Shown: positions 44,035 through 57,178, numbered from the stretch's first letter. The stretch: DNA of 64,000 nucleotides from Margaritifera margaritifera (GCA_029931535.1 JAQPZY010000702.1:186001-250000); one strand, 5' to 3'. Notes: generated by a model not told the origin, from the sequence alone. Numbers and translations are program-made.

Positions 44035-45150
44035 ACTGGCCGCTCTCAGGCGGTCAAACTGTTCCGGAAGCTGCTACAGTGCTTTGCGGCTCCTCATATT
44101 TGTCGCGCGCTATACATATATAAGTGCTATGCAGGTGACATCTTTTGTTCACTATATGGTATGTTTTATGCAACTTGTTTCTAATAGACTATAGTATTTA
44201 TCACGCAATTCATTTCTCCTTCACAAAATTAATTCTTTTTGGGCCTACACGCACTGTGATGAGCAGCTTGATCATCACCAGCTTGAACTACGCCCTGGGC
44301 TTTTTTCCTTTTGCCGCATCTTGCTCCTTACCCCGACGCACCTCCGCCTCAGTATGTATCCCCTGTCCACATGAACGACGCGGCACTGTTAGCTAGCGCC
44401 CTTTTCTCAGGCTACTCGATCCACAGGGTTGTACTTAAAGCTTGGGATTGCCAGTTGCCCGCAATTTTAGTCCTATGTCCCGCAAACATTGACTCCCGTG
44501 CACTCTCTGGGAACATCTTTTTCATCATCTCATTTGTTTATGTACTTTAGGGAACAACCAAAAATCTTCCTACGTTAACATTTTTCTTTGGTGCGTGTCT
44601 GCTACTTTAATGAATGTAATTAAGAGCTTGTACGTTTCAACTTCTACATTAATGTTGGCGCTAGTGATTAAAAGTTTCAGATGGGGATTAACTTCATCAA
44701 AACAACAAAGGCAAATGAAATATTCATGGTTGGTTCTGTTAAGTTTCTTGTGCAATGTAACTTAATATTAGTGTAATATAATTTCGAGTTGAATTGACCA
44801 CCGATGAGACTAGATTTCATAAATTAGCATTTAATTAATGAATGATTTGTTCCAAAGAAAAATTATTCAGAGAAAAAGGGAATTATTATATTAACGTTGG
44901 TAGATAATAGTTGAAGACTGAACTTAAAAGAGAGTAAGATCAAAGGTGGATAATTCCACCATAGTGCAGCTCTTTCAGGTAGATCAGATTCTAGGACACA
45001 CCAATGTTTTTTTACGGATTACTTGCGCGCTTAATAAAACTTTCATTGGAATATTGTGAGCATCAATGGAAAAGATATTTGCGCCGTGCAGATGAGACAG
45101 TAATGATATATAGTGATTGTTTTCATTGTACTTTGCAAGTTGTGTTTGCC
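44035..45150. other. Possible remainder of the second element, then AT-rich DNA
   Basis: 44040-44540 stays somewhat GC-richer than the flanks and may belong to the element. The overlapping plus frames there (within 43918-44550) have no recognisable motif. After 44560 the composition returns to AT-rich intron. No terminal repeat was found. Confidence 0.4.
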
Positions 45151-45151
45151 C

Positions 45152-45194
45152 TCTCCCCCCCCCCCCACCCCCACCACCACCACCACACACACAT
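45152..45194. repeat. C-rich and (CCA)n/(CA)n tract
   Basis: CTCTCCCCCCCCCCCACCCC is followed by CCACCACC repeats and CACACACACA. It produces spurious Gly- or Pro-rich frames. Confidence 0.95.
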
Positions 45195-46417
45195 TTGGAG
45201 AACTTGAGATCCTAGATAAAAAAACAGGGTCTATATATAGTATTCCACTCATAAAGCATATTCTAAGAGTTCTGAATATATATTGTAGCATACTAAAAGA
45301 TGAAAAATTATGAATACAGTTTTTCCTGTATAGTATTGTGCCAAATATACCTTATACGTTGACTTTTTGTGTTGCAATTTGGCAAACAAAGTCATAGATC
45401 TTCATAATTTAACAATGTGATGATTGAAATTGATAGTTATCAAATATAAAAGAGGACAATGATTGACAAATTAAAAATGGCAAATTATAAGCATTTGAAT
45501 TTGTTAAAATAGCAAATTAAAAAAATTTGAAAGGTCAGAAAAATGCTCCACATATTTGGTCAGATGGTAAGTTTCCACTTTTAAACATTCAGTAGATTAA
45601 TGTATTGAATACAAATATGTTCTTTATTCACATATGTTGATGAAATTTAAATGCATTTATTTTTTTTAAATACTTTATTTTAGTAATGTTAAAACAAATC
45701 GATAGTAAATAGTCCAGTTTGAGGAGACTGAATAAATATGGGCCTTGACCTTAAACGCAAACACCTTAAGCTGCCATCTTAGAACATCTCAATTCATAAA
45801 GTAATATTCTGAGGCTTCGTATTGGCATGTACATTATATTCACATTTGTATCAGAGGTGGATCCAGGTATACACTTTCGAAAATGTTTAATATTCTGATA
45901 TACAGTTTATTCTGAAAATACTTTTTTGCACGCTTTGCGGTTACCACAACCTTTTCTCAAAGTATTATTACGTTTTCTGTAGAAATCCGGTGTATTTGGA
46001 TGTATGAATTTACTTATTGTTGTGTGTTGTACATATGCTCCGATCAAACCTAAACTTGCATAAAATATCTCATTTTGAGCATATACTGAACTAGCATGTT
46101 GGAATCTTCAACCTCATTATTTAGAATATATGAATTTGAGCCGAAACGAATACCAAATGTTTCTATTCGAATATTAATTGAATATATTTTAACAGGATTC
46201 AAATATTCGTTGATGTTAATAAAGATATCAAATCAATTATTTTTTCTTTTGTACGTATTTCAGCCACCTACTCTCAACGAAGCCGCACTGAATATATTGT
46301 GAACTAACTTATCCTAATCTAATTAAATGACATTTTGGGGTCTTGAGTACATTTGTTGAGGATTTAAACTAATGCATATATGCGTTATGTTCCTTTTTTA
46401 TCTTCAACAAAGTACAG
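45195..46417. other. Intronic DNA
   Basis: AT-rich with no recognised feature. It ends in an acceptor-like TTTTTTATCTTCAACAAAGTACAG. Confidence 0.45.
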
Positions 46418-46640
46418 TCACACACATTCCGTTTGTGCTGAGGATGGACGGTAAAGAAGGGCCGATAACTATATTACCTGTTCAGTTATATGAGGGGACT
46501 ATCTCAACAATTTCTCTTGGGTGTGATTTGTTCACAACCAAAACTGCAGATGTTGCCAATTTAATTTGATTACGTTGGGATATGTTGATTGCAGGTCTCC
46601 GGAATACGTTTTACTAATATAAGCTGCACATCTCCAACAG
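46418..46640 (+). pseudogene. Relic of a third Ig-like exon
   Basis: Follows an acceptor-like AG at 46416-46417 in phase 1. The frame reads RMDGKEGPITILPVQLYEG and ISTISLGCDLFTTKTADV, with a Cys. The pattern (strand A, Gly, strand B with Cys) resembles the start of the Ig exon at 14678. A TGA at 46567-46569 ends it, and a readable but decaying frame continues (LRWDMLIAGLRN) without a usable second Cys or donor. It is best explained as a decayed duplicate exon of the same Ig gene. Confidence 0.5.
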
Positions 46641-47432
46641 GACTGACATTTTGTCTGACTATAAAATGCCCAAACTGGACCTTGAGAGTTTCTGCTAAAC
46701 CATAAGAAACGAATATTCAGACTTAATAAATGATTGTATCAAATGAAACTCATACACGGTTATTGACAGCATCTTATACGTAAGATATACTTTGCAATAT
46801 GTGTGAAATGGCCTAATGACTTTTGAAAACAGTATAATGTAACCTCTACCAGGGTAAGGTATCAGGGAACTAGTCTCTGCCGCAGTCAAGTGATCGGTAA
46901 ATAAACGTAACCCCTTGTTTCCAGCAAAGAAGTGGCACTGTGTATGTTATACATTTAACCCAGACCTAGCTTGTATCCCGATGGTAACACTCTTAATTAT
47001 TCTTATTTACTGAGAGACTAAAATGATGTAGATATAGTTTGATTATCAGAATTTTTTTTAGATACATGGTACAACAACACTTGTTGCAGAAAAATGCTCA
47101 CTTTTAGTTTTTTTGAATAAAAAATGATGATTGTTTTATATTGCAGGTGTGAAATGTTGACGAAATTGTTGCCTGCTTTTAAAAAACAAATTCACACTGT
47201 TCATATTTGGTTTTTTTATTACATTTATTTTATTTCAAGTCAATGTCCTAAATTCTGCTTTCTGCCTGCAATAAAACTTTAGTGGAGTCCAGAGTGTGAT
47301 AGCTAGCTAATGAATTGGAGCAAACAAGCCCAATGTCAGGTAAAGCTCAGGAAATTTCACGTGACATATATTCATTCATAAAATAATTTGCATTTGTAAA
47401 ATTAGAATTCACTTTTTGTTTTCCTTTTTCAG
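46641..47432. other. Intronic DNA
   Basis: No feature apart from the acceptor polypyrimidine tract TTTTTGTTTTCCTTTTTCAG at its end. Confidence 0.5.
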
Positions 47433-47471
47433 CTCCTTCAGGTGGACAAACAAAACCCACTACACAAACAG
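47433..47471 (+). CDS. 39-nt Thr/Gln-rich linker exon of the Ig gene
   Basis: A micro-exon bounded by TTTTCCTTTTTCAG and CAG|GTAAATAC, phase 1 at both ends. It encodes PSGGQTKPTTQT plus shared codons. The Thr/Pro/Gln-rich composition fits a flexible, O-glycosylated stalk after the Ig domains. The frame and phase agree with the Ig exon at 37812 and the exon at 59145. Its shortness means confirmation depends on transcripts. Confidence 0.6.
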
Positions 47472-49469
47472 GTAAATACACATATAAATACATTTTAAAA
47501 AAACTTCAACGGAGGAAAAACATATATTCATTAGATGCTGTGAAATGTTTCAATATAGGACACTGAAAGGACTACAAAAGTCTGATATCGTGCTTTATGG
47601 GCAGGTGTCCTTTATATAAATATAACAATGATACAAAAATTGATAAAATAAATCCATAAATACTGTCCTTTATATGACTCTAGCATCTGATTCAGTTTTT
47701 CTTCTGTATTTTGTTTAAGACAACGAGATTAGATTGTTAACCATTGGGTAATTTATTATGCAAAGGATTGATAAATTAGAGGCCATGCTTTGTTTCTGTA
47801 ACTGTTCAATAGAACATTTTACTGTCCACTCTTTGGCAACAGTTGGGGATATTGTGCTCTTTCTCTAACAATCTATCTTAGTGCATACTTTGTCTGAGTA
47901 CTCACTCTCTAGAGGATTTTAAATGGATGCACAGAGCCACATTTTTCCAAAAGCTTGCGTCCAATAAATAGTAAACTGTACAACTAGGGGAGTTGGGATA
48001 CTAAATCTTTGATTCTGAAAGCGTATACGTTTGCGTATGGGCTGTCGCTACTAATAGCTTTGCAATTCTTCTAGCTATTTTTGAATTAAATTGAACATTG
48101 TACACGAAGTTGTATCTGCATGAACATGGCCTATTCTGACTTCCAAACTTTCTATACCAATTTTTAGCTCTGCTGATCATAGACCAGAAGAGCTTATGCA
48201 ATGGATTGTCTGTCGTCCTTTAACACAAGATTGTCATCGTTACTCCTCCTAAACTACTGGGAAAATCGCCACAGAATTTGATAAACGCATTTATCCCAAG
48301 GTCTAGGTCTTTTCGCCTGTTGGACATCCATTGTGGCCACCATGGTGGTCATCTTGAAACCCGTTTTATCACTACTACTCCTTACAGTTGTTCATGTCTA
48401 CATAGGAAATTAACTAAAATACTTTTCATGATGTCTAGCTGTTCCTAATTGAAATTGGTGTCAATCTGACATTCAACTTTGCATATCATGTTCCACAATA
48501 CTACACTGGTCATGCTTTAAAGAATAAGTATTTTCTGAAAAGAAATATTTAATGCTTTAAAACTTTCTGTTGAGAACTATATTCATCTAAGTATTATCGT
48601 CCGACATATTTCATTATATCTGTAATTTTCTTTAAAAAAATTAAAATCAATGTTTTGTTCACAAAAATCACTAATATACATCGCACAGATAGATAGCCTG
48701 GCTATAGCCCTTTTTAAAGTGTGAATGTGGTATTTATAATGCAGAAACACGTACAAAAATACATGTTTAGAGCCGAACCTGTGTGTTTGCGCCTTATACG
48801 TAATATGCCGTTTCTCATTCTCACACTACTATAGCATACTTCGGATACACGTTTAAAAGATACGTTAAACCCACTGATCACATACAATTATATGGAGAAC
48901 ATGACAGTATAGTTCATTTCAATTAATCAACTCCAAAATTACGAATAAACCACAAATCAACGATTGATACTTCATAGATAATATTACCATCGTTGGAACT
49001 GTGTTGTAACAAAAGCATTGTACAAATGTACTGAAATCACAGCGATCAAGCGATAGATACACGATCTCTATCTACTGAAACTGCTAGGATAACGTTAATT
49101 CATGTGCTCGTTCATGGCATGTTTTTAGCGTGGCAAATTTGTTGAAACGGCAAAGTTAACTGCTCCCTTGTCAAACGATGATCAGGTTTACAGCCAATCG
49201 TTATGAAATTCATTGTCATGGAAAGAAAGTATCAAACTTGAATCTTGTAGACATTCTGTGAGACTATTACCGCTAGCAGCATTGCTGTTTCTTTGTAAAC
49301 AAAAGCAGAGAAATCAATTACAAACCCTCACTGTGACTTGTCAGTGCATCGAAATATCGTTGAATGTACGTACACTGGCATTGATGCCGGTGCGTTATGA
49401 TCGACCAGTGTGAATAATGTCAAATCAGCGTTGCTGTATTCGAAGCTGTAGAAACAGATACTTACAGCA
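47472..49469. other. Intronic DNA
   Basis: Nothing coding. TACTCCTCCTAAACT near 48240 matches 41674, so the flanks may be a dispersed repeat. Confidence 0.45.
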
Positions 49470-49700
49470 GCAAGGGAAGCGAGTAGACTTCGGCCTTTGA
49501 GCTCGCCGCGGTTCCTACTCCCCTCTTACGCGGGGCATATACGCCCAAGTCTCCAGAGTCCCCCAATACAAATTTAAAAAGGGCCCTCCGCCGCCGCTAC
49601 CGTCCACTCCGCCAGAGGACTGTTGCGCCACAAACCCCATCTCGTACTGCCGAAGATCAGGGAGTTACGCGCATGGGTTGGTGGCTATCGGCGCAGATTC
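49470..49700. other. Small GC/CpG-rich island
   Basis: This block contains many CG dinucleotides (GCTCGCCGCGG, TACGCGGGGC, CCGCCGCCGCTACCG), in contrast to the AT-rich flanks. No ORF or splice-bounded exon was seen. It could be a fragment of a GC-rich mobile element or an unmethylated regulatory patch. Confidence 0.45.
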
Positions 49701-51049
49701 GTTAACAAACTATGATTAAATCTGGTGTGGGTACAATCATGATGTATCCGAATTTTCCAAGCTCGGAGACGATTTCGGCAGAAACCTTTTTAGTTACTAT
49801 AGGAATTTTCCTAGGCATGGCGTGGGATATAGTACGTGCGAAACAGTTAACTGACTTGTTTTATTTATGACAGTTTTGCTTTTAAGATGCTTGTTCCGTC
49901 CAATATTCACATAGTTGAACAATCTCGTAGTGACTGTTTTTGGACACATACAAATGAAATTGTCTTACTATGTGGCATCCCAGATGTGACACAGCTATGC
50001 GATTTCTAGGTAACCGTTTTCGTCCACACCTCCACCCCACCCTCACCTCTCACGTCTGCAGCCAAATTTATGCGAAGGTACTGATGCTCGAATCATGGTA
50101 TATTTGGACAATATCTCTGTGACCGTTTTTGACCGCATCGAATATGGTTAGAGTGAGATCGTCAGCATCGTTGCATATACAAAAGAGGACAAACTCAGTT
50201 TCTGCACTCTCGGTAGCTACATCCGAAATCAAGAAAAACTCGCCTTTTTAAATTCATTAATATCTGCATGCTACTCACAAGTACTCTTTCTACATACGCT
50301 TCGTCCAGAATGTCATGTTAAAGCCATTTAAGTAGCCAAATACATGCTCTTTTACCAGACTTGGCGAGGATGGCCTGCTTCTCACACTTGCTAAGAGACA
50401 TATTTGGTAATATATTTACATTATGAACTTAGATAATAAATCATATAATAGATGTCACGAATGGCATTTTTTTGGAATGTTTGTAAATGTTTTTGTTCAA
50501 ACATTACCCTGGGAAAGTATTGTTTAATCCACTTTAGCTTAATCCGCTATAACAGCAGTTGTGCTCAATACTGGCCACAGTATCTGTGTACCCTTCCCTC
50601 CAATTAACCATCGGCCTACATTTGTACAACAAACATCCTGACTATACAGTTTTATTTACCATTCTCTTAAAAGGCAGTACCTACCCCCGCCCCCAAAAAT
50701 AAAAAAAAAAAAACATGTGTACGGGTTCTTTTCTTGTTGATGCTTGTGCGCCCGTTAGCCTTGTTTGCAATGGCTTGTGGAATTTATGTAGTCAAACAGG
50801 TATGTGATGCTGACGGTGGCATTGGTACCCCGCCCCCCTCCCCAGAAATAAAAACCCCAAGAAAAAAATCCATAATAAAAAGAAACGAACAAAAGAAACA
50901 AAATAATACAATATTAGCGTTCTGATGGAGCTTTAGAATTACCGCTGAAATACACTTACAAAAATAAAATATAGAGCCAACCCATTCAACCGGCCTTTCT
51001 GTGTGGAGTGAACACTCGAGTTAGGCTTTGTGTTTAGGTCATTTTGTCA
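49701..51049. other. Intronic DNA
   Basis: No gene. Poly-A-rich segments at 50697-50713 and 50850-50910 occur in a C-rich, A-rich stretch that gives a short spurious frame. Confidence 0.45.
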
Positions 51050-51330
51050 CTCAATATTACATATAGTGTGATGCAATCAGGTATTTAGATATACGATGTA
51101 TAATACTACACCTTTCAATGAATATTAGGTCACTGTGATCTATATTTCACGGTCCTCCCAGTTTTGTTAATCTTTATGTTTAGCTTATTGTTTCGCCCAA
51201 TATTTGTGTGGAATCACATATGTTGGTATGTAATTTCGTCACGAAGAGTACTACAGCCATCAGTAAAAATTAGGGCCCTGTGGCCTATATTTCATGTTTA
51301 AGTGATTTGTCTACCTTTGCTTTGAGCTCA
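51050..51330. repeat. AGGTCACTGTGA repeat family, isolated copies
   Basis: AGGTCACTGTGATCTATATTTCACGG (51127 on; partial) and a second diverged start near 51283 share the internal TTGGTATGTAATT and CTACAGCCATCA blocks with 57640-58760. Same family, roughly 150-180-bp units. Confidence 0.65.
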
Positions 51331-51339
51331 GTTCCTCTA

Positions 51340-51480
51340 GGTTATCTTTAGTTCAACCTACAAAGTAGAGAATAACTATTATACTACCCCCTGTTCCATT
51401 GTCCGCACATATAAAGATTCGTTCCTAGGTCCTAAGTTGGGGTGGGTTTCATAGCAACTACCGGCTGAAGAGGGGTAAAT
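51340..51480. repeat. Dispersed repeat family, copy 2
   Basis: Collinear with 15512-15700 (ACTATTATACTACCCC, CACATATAAAG, GGGTTTCATAGC). Confidence 0.5.
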
Positions 51481-51699
51481 GTTGGTCAACTTTGTACATA
51501 CCTGTATATTATTTGTACATTGATGGTTACAGTAAAGCCTGATTGCAAGGTTTAGCAGCAGCAGATAAGGATCTGAATCTTTGTGTGAAAAAGTACTGAG
51601 ATTCTCAAATCTTATGAATCTCTTTCTGTAATCTTACATTTTTCTAGCTCTTTCAGTAACACTCTGTTCAAAAGCATTAATGTACTATGATTGTATAGT

Positions 51700-52175
51700 T
51701 CTCTGGCAATTGAAACGTCACAATTTATTGTTGTAGTGTGTGAATCACACCGTTTAATTGTTTCTTGGAGCTTTTTTAATTTCTGACTTGTGTTTCAAAC
51801 ATACGACATCAATACTTTACTGACTGTCACCATTTGCTGTTTATTCCCGCTTTAACATAATTTGGTCTAGTAAAATGTATACATTATTGGGTTTCAAGAA
51901 CCAGCAAACTGTATCAGATGAAGTAAATACTTCTTTCTTTCTCTGGATATTGAATTGTAACAATATATTGTTGCTATGTACACTGTATAATTGTTACGCG
52001 GAGTGATTTTAATTTTAGAGTTGTGTTTCAAACATTTGAGATCAATACTTTACTCCCTGTCACCTTTTGAAGTCATTTCCTCTCTAACATTTTTCATGTA
52101 TATCTCAAAGTTGTAAAAACCATTAGGTATTGAAACGTCCTTGTTTAATTCTTGTCGTTGATGTAGGTAAATACG
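51700..52175. repeat. Tandem repeat, unit about 230 bp
   Basis: GTGTTTCAAACATACGACATC near 51791 recurs as GTGTTTCAAACATTTGAGATC near 52023. ATCAATACTTTACT and CTGTCACC continue in both. ATTGAAACGTCACAATTTATT near 51710 recurs near 51945 and, diverged, near 52128. Two full units and a partial third are present. Confidence 0.7.
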
Positions 52176-52989
52176 TTGTTTTTGAATTAATCTTAAACGT
52201 TGTAGTAACAAACTATAAAATACGTTCTCTGTAATGAAACAGATAGTGAGCCATTTCTGGCGTCAATTGAATTGCAAAGACATATTTCGTTTTCAGTGAG
52301 ATCAGTGATTGTTATATATTTCCCTTGATTTCAACAACATATTTATATGCGAGATTTTATATTCCATTTAAAAATTGTGTGAGGTAAAAGTCCATTTTAT
52401 ATCAGGTAGTCAATTATAAATTGGTCACATGAGACTTGATTGATCAACTTTGCAACTTATACAATATCCATTGTTGATGATGGACCTATTGCAAATCTCA
52501 ATATGTTTTTCAGAAGCACTCTATAGGCAAAGTGAGGGCAGTGCTTAATGCTGCATGCTAAATTGTGTTTTTATAACATTTTGATTTTGCTTACTTATCT
52601 AGCGCAACAATGTTACTTTTAGCATCTTTGCTAATGGGTTACATGTTACAGTCATGTCTTGATGTTGTTGTTGTTCATTGCGAAGAACATCATTTATACC
52701 ATTGTGTGTTGTCGACTCTGTGAAGAAGCAACTTTATTTTTGCAGCCACATAAACAACATACCCCGAACAACTACAGCACCTGTCAAATAACAGCTCGTT
52801 CTTTTTGTGTTTGTTACATTTTTGTCACATAGTGTGATTTTAAGAAGCTATTTCAGCATCATGTTTCTTATATAATAGTTCAGATTTCGCTATAAGACAG
52901 AGCGTATTATGCTATAAAGTTCACCATACATCAGTCCGTCCCCCTGTCTGTTATCAATTTCGTTAACTCACAATAACTCAAGCTGTCTT

Positions 52990-54090
52990 ACATTGCCAGT
53001 TACCAAACTTGTGGATAGCTTGCACTTGGGGTAAGGAAAAATCTTAATAATTTCGGGGTGAAAGGTCAATGGTCAAGGTCTCTGTAACTTAAATAATACA
53101 TTGTTTCTGCATAATAAAATTAGATCCGCATCAGCTACAGTTACGAAGCTTCTTGGAATACTTGCACTGGGGGTAGGAAAGAACCTTTTTATTTTGGGAC
53201 CAAAAGCTCAAAGGTGAAGGACACTATGACGAAATAAGGAAATAGAAATGGCTTCAGCATATCTCAAGTTGTCCCCCATCATCAGTTACCAACCTCTATG
53301 GGATGCTTTCACTTGGGGGTAAGAAAGAACCTTCTCGATTTCAGGAGGAAAATATCAAAGGATAAGGTCACAGAGACTGAAAGAAACAATGGTTTCCACG
53401 CAAAAAACGTGAGTTCTCTATCATCTAAAGTTACCAAACTTTGTGAATGGCTTGAGGTTGGTATAAGGATGGACCCTATCAGTTTGCAGTCAACAGATCG
53501 AAGGTTACAGACACTGTAACTAAAAGAAAAAAGGGTTTCTTAAAAAAAAACCCATTAGTTCTGTATCACCTGAACAAAACATTGTGCATCGCTTTTCCTT
53601 TGAATAAGAAAGATACCTATTAATTTGAGGTCAAAAGGTCAAATGTTAAGGTCATTGTATCTGAATAAAAAAATAGTTATACATGAATCAAACTTTGCTG
53701 TTTGCATGCAATTAAGATACGGAAGAAGTCTGTTTATTTTGGGGTCAAAAGGAAAAGGTCACTGTCACTTGTGGAAGAAAAATGTTTTTTTTGTGCATAA
53801 TAACATTTGTTCAGATCAAGTACCTTGACCAAAGTTTGTGGAGGGCTTGCACTTTACATATGGAAGAGGCATTTCCATTTCGGGGTCAAAGGTCAATGTG
53901 ATTGGATCTTAAAAATAGGTTTGCAGACTAAACTTTGTTTTAGAGTAAGTTCAGATATCAAACTTTGTGGACTGCTTGCACTTATGGTAGTAAAGAAACC
54001 TTTGGATTCTGGGGTGAAAAGGTCGGAGGCCATTGTCATGGTAGATCTGTTTAGAAAATAATGGTTTCTGCACATTAAATTTAGTGTGCT
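52990..54090. repeat. Diverged minisatellite, about 8 units of 140 bp
   Basis: Each unit has GTTACCAAACTTTGTGGATGG, then TTGCACTTGGGGTAAGGAA, then TTTTGGGGTCAAAAGGTCAA and GGTCACTGTAACT, in order with substitutions. TTGCACTTGGGGTAAGG-like sites lie near 53024, 53162, 53309, 53452, 53594, 53710, 53846 and 53978. Spacing is about 115-147 bases. The short open frames here are repeat artefacts. Confidence 0.85.
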
Positions 54091-55130
54091 AAGTGTCTAG
54101 AGAACTATAAAACACAGGGAAGGCGTATAATGTCCCCATTACGATACCCTTGCTTGAAGTCCTGTGAACGTTTCCCTAGTTGCCAACTAAGTTAGACTGA
54201 ACGTGGGTCTTTTGTCCTCCATGGGGTTACGTTTTGAGGAACTCTTCCAGAGGCGAAGCTTATTACACCCTCCATATTAGGTTCTTTGGTATCATTGTTT
54301 TCATCTTGCATTGGTCTTGTTCACCTTCCATTTTCTTTGCAAAGAAACTTGGAAAGTTAACTAAAGATGATTTCAAGATGCTAGAAAGGTTAGTTGCAAG
54401 ATGACTTACAGTGTTACTTTGAGTTGTGAAAAATACTTTGAAATTAAGCTCGGTAAATACAAAGATGAATTCCAATACATGTTCAAAGCGATACAAAGAC
54501 AAATATTTATTAGTTGAGACAAAATAATAGTAAATGCAACCTTGACAAAAAGAATATGACAGGAAAAGTGACGAAAAAAACAAAGATTGCTTCAGAAAAA
54601 GTGATACGGAAAAGGAGAACACTATAATGATTACATGACAAAATTTTCGACACAAATATACTAGAATAATGAAGATTTCGGATTAATTCAAAAAACAAGA
54701 TTTAGCATTTGCCAGCTCTAAAAGAAGTATTAAAGCGGATAGGGGGTTTAAAATATAGTGTGTCCCATCACTTGATATTTATTAAACATGGTCAGATTTT
54801 GCAAACCCTCAGGTGTTAGGGATGATCATAAACTAGACATGGAACATGTAATACCATGTGACTCTTTTCATTTTTCCAAATGAACAGAAAAAAATGTTTG
54901 TATTGGAGAAATACTGGATACATTATAGCCAGCGAAAACATAAAACAAATGCTAAAATGCCTTAAAATAAGGAGATTAGAGATAAAATTTAATTAATTTA
55001 AGTGAGATTTTGGACAGCATTATCTAATCTATTTCTTCTGTACAACTTCATGGCATGGTGCACAGATATGTTGTGGCGGAGCAGCAATATACACATTTAT
55101 TCCTTTAGAATTTCTGAACACCATTCTTGT
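54091..55130. other. Intronic DNA
   Basis: The hydrophobic minus frame 54655-54263 (130 codons) has skewed Phe/Ser/Leu composition and no motif, so I do not call it a gene. Nothing else seen. Confidence 0.4.
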
Positions 55131-56520
55131 TGCCTTGTTGTCTTATGTATTGTTCAGATCTATAATCTCGAATGTTAACAAGCTAGCATTCAATGCAGAT
55201 AGAGGTACAACTGTTCAAAGAAAAGGTTATAATAGTAATTGCTATAACTGCATATATAGCAATGACACAATCAACTGTTGCTTTGTCCGTATCAAACTTG
55301 GTAAAAGGTGCTGTAGCTGATGGTTTAGGAGGTTTCTGTCCGCTTCAGCATTCTTCTCGAGGTGTATCATTTATTTTTGATAAAATTAAAAATGGCAGAA
55401 ATATTCAGCTGACTATTTGTTTCGGTTAGCCAAAACAACAGGATCAGCATTTGGTGGAATGGTTGCAAGTGTGACGTGATTAGTAGATGTGATATGCACA
55501 TCCTGACGCAACGTGTACTGACAGTAGGACGATAGTCGTTGTCTCGAGGAGACAAGCCTTATCGCATATCAATATCGTTATCATAATCCTTGTTCTCTAT
55601 ATACATTTTACTCATTTGGTCTTCTTTGTTTTCCTCTAGTGCTTTTTCTCGTACTATCAGACTTTGGGATACCACTGTTTAGTACCTCGATATTGAGGGT
55701 AGAATTTAACCCCAGTTTAAGCAAGTCACTAGATTTTTGTAAACTGTTATTTTTATCCAACGATACTGCTGATTTTTCATAAGCAAGTCACTTGGTAGCA
55801 AATATATACCATCACCACCAAAAGAACAGTCCTTTTTTACCTTTGAATTCGTCTGCTGCTAAAATTGTACCATGGTGTTTTCGTCTGTGTTGTAACCTTA
55901 GTGTCCCAGTCTTGACAGCTCCATTTGCTTTTTAAGAGTGTCAGATACCATTGAAACAGATTGCTCACCTGTCCACCCAAGATACAGATTATATATAATC
56001 TAACGGTTTGATTTAGCCTTAAAATACTAGTATCTTCATCAATCCGACCATTGCTATCTTGCACAAAAAGTATTTCCAATCAGTAGACTCATCTTTGCCT
56101 CTCATATAATTAATTTCATCTGCTGGCAATGTTCTCCAGTACTCAACAGTACCTGGTCCAAAGTTGTGTTTCCGTAGCTGACATAATAGCAGGGGTAGGG
56201 TCTCCAAACTTTGATGTACAATTTTATGTTCCTATTGTCCATTATCAATCAAGTGTTTGTTTTTCCCTGATTTATCTCCATTGATGTATTAGTGAAATTT
56301 TAAAATTGTTGCAGATCAAATTAAATCGTATCATATAAGTGCTATTGTTATTTGATGTGAATGGATGGCCAGGAGGTAAAAGTATTTTGCAATTAAACGG
56401 AAGCTTTTTCATCTGAAAATAAACATGAAATTTATATTCTAATTTCATGAACTCATGTACATTGCTGTCTATCAGATGCCTTTTGGAAACGGCACAACCA
56501 GATGTTCCCATCCAAACTTC
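55130..56520. mobile_element. Unidentified duplicated element, copy A
   Basis: A plus-strand frame near 55193 (LFKEKVIIVIAITAYIAMTQ, hydrophobic) lies tail to tail with a broken minus-strand frame running from about 56520 to 55600. The minus frame includes a strand-rich segment near 56400 (MKKLPFNCKILLPPGHPF), INYMRGKDESTDW near 56100 and SSDLLKLGLNSTLNIEVLNS near 55700. The same three landmarks appear in the same order and strands at 60.6-61.4 kb. I do not recognise the family. A viral capsid-like or transposon protein is possible but unsupported. Confidence 0.5.
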
Positions 56521-56850
56521 ACAGTTTAGTTGATTCTGTCATAATTTCTTGTCATCACCTTTTTAAGTTTTTGGTGTAATTGTAAACAAATGTTAAATGG
56601 CTTGCATATGATAAATTGATTTTCTGTGTAGTTTAATTTGAATCCATTTGTTTGATATGTTAATTTAGCTAAGATAATTAGATTTAAAGCTTAAAACAAA
56701 AAGAGATATTTATTGCTAGGCAGATTTATTTTCTGCTGGTAAGTATAATTTAATTTTAAATGACCACTGGGCAAGTGGGAAAAAATTAAGTTTTTCCAAA
56801 CTCTTTCTCTCTCTTCCTATCTCTCATTAAGTCAGTAATGTTATATCTTA
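56521..56850. other. Intronic DNA
   Basis: AT-rich, no features. Confidence 0.4.
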
Positions 56851-56875
56851 CACACACACACACACACACACACAC

Positions 56876-56938
<63 letters not shown>
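56851..56938. repeat. (CA)n followed by (TA)n microsatellite
   Basis: About 24 bases of CA, then GTATA and about 60 bases of TA. Confidence 0.97.
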
Positions 56939-56942
<4 letters not shown>

Positions 56943-57178
56943 AGTCTGATAATAAAATCATGAGTGCATGAGTGCATAGTCGTCTATTTTGACAATTTTG
57001 AGACTGTACACATCCACTCATTTAGTACCTAAATCTTGTAACACTTACCTTTCGCTTTTCATTCTTTATTTTCCTGTTTTTACAGATTTAATTTTTTCAA
57101 TTGTAGTTAATTTAATATAGTTAAAATCATGTATCTCATTATCATTCAGCATAGTTATCAACATCTGCTTGCAACCTA

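Noticed and set aside
45004..45313. Gly-rich and Pro-rich small frames on both strands
   Set aside because: Produced by the C-rich/CCA simple repeat.
52990..54090. CRISPR-like array
   Set aside because: Units are about 140 bp, diverged throughout, without constant short repeats and unique spacers, and in an animal genome.
54263..54655. 130-codon minus-strand hydrophobic frame
   Set aside because: Skewed Phe/Ser/Leu composition from A/T-rich DNA, no motif, no splice or repeat context.
56786..56977. 63-codon minus-strand Tyr/Ile repeat frame
   Set aside because: Translation of the CA/TA microsatellite.
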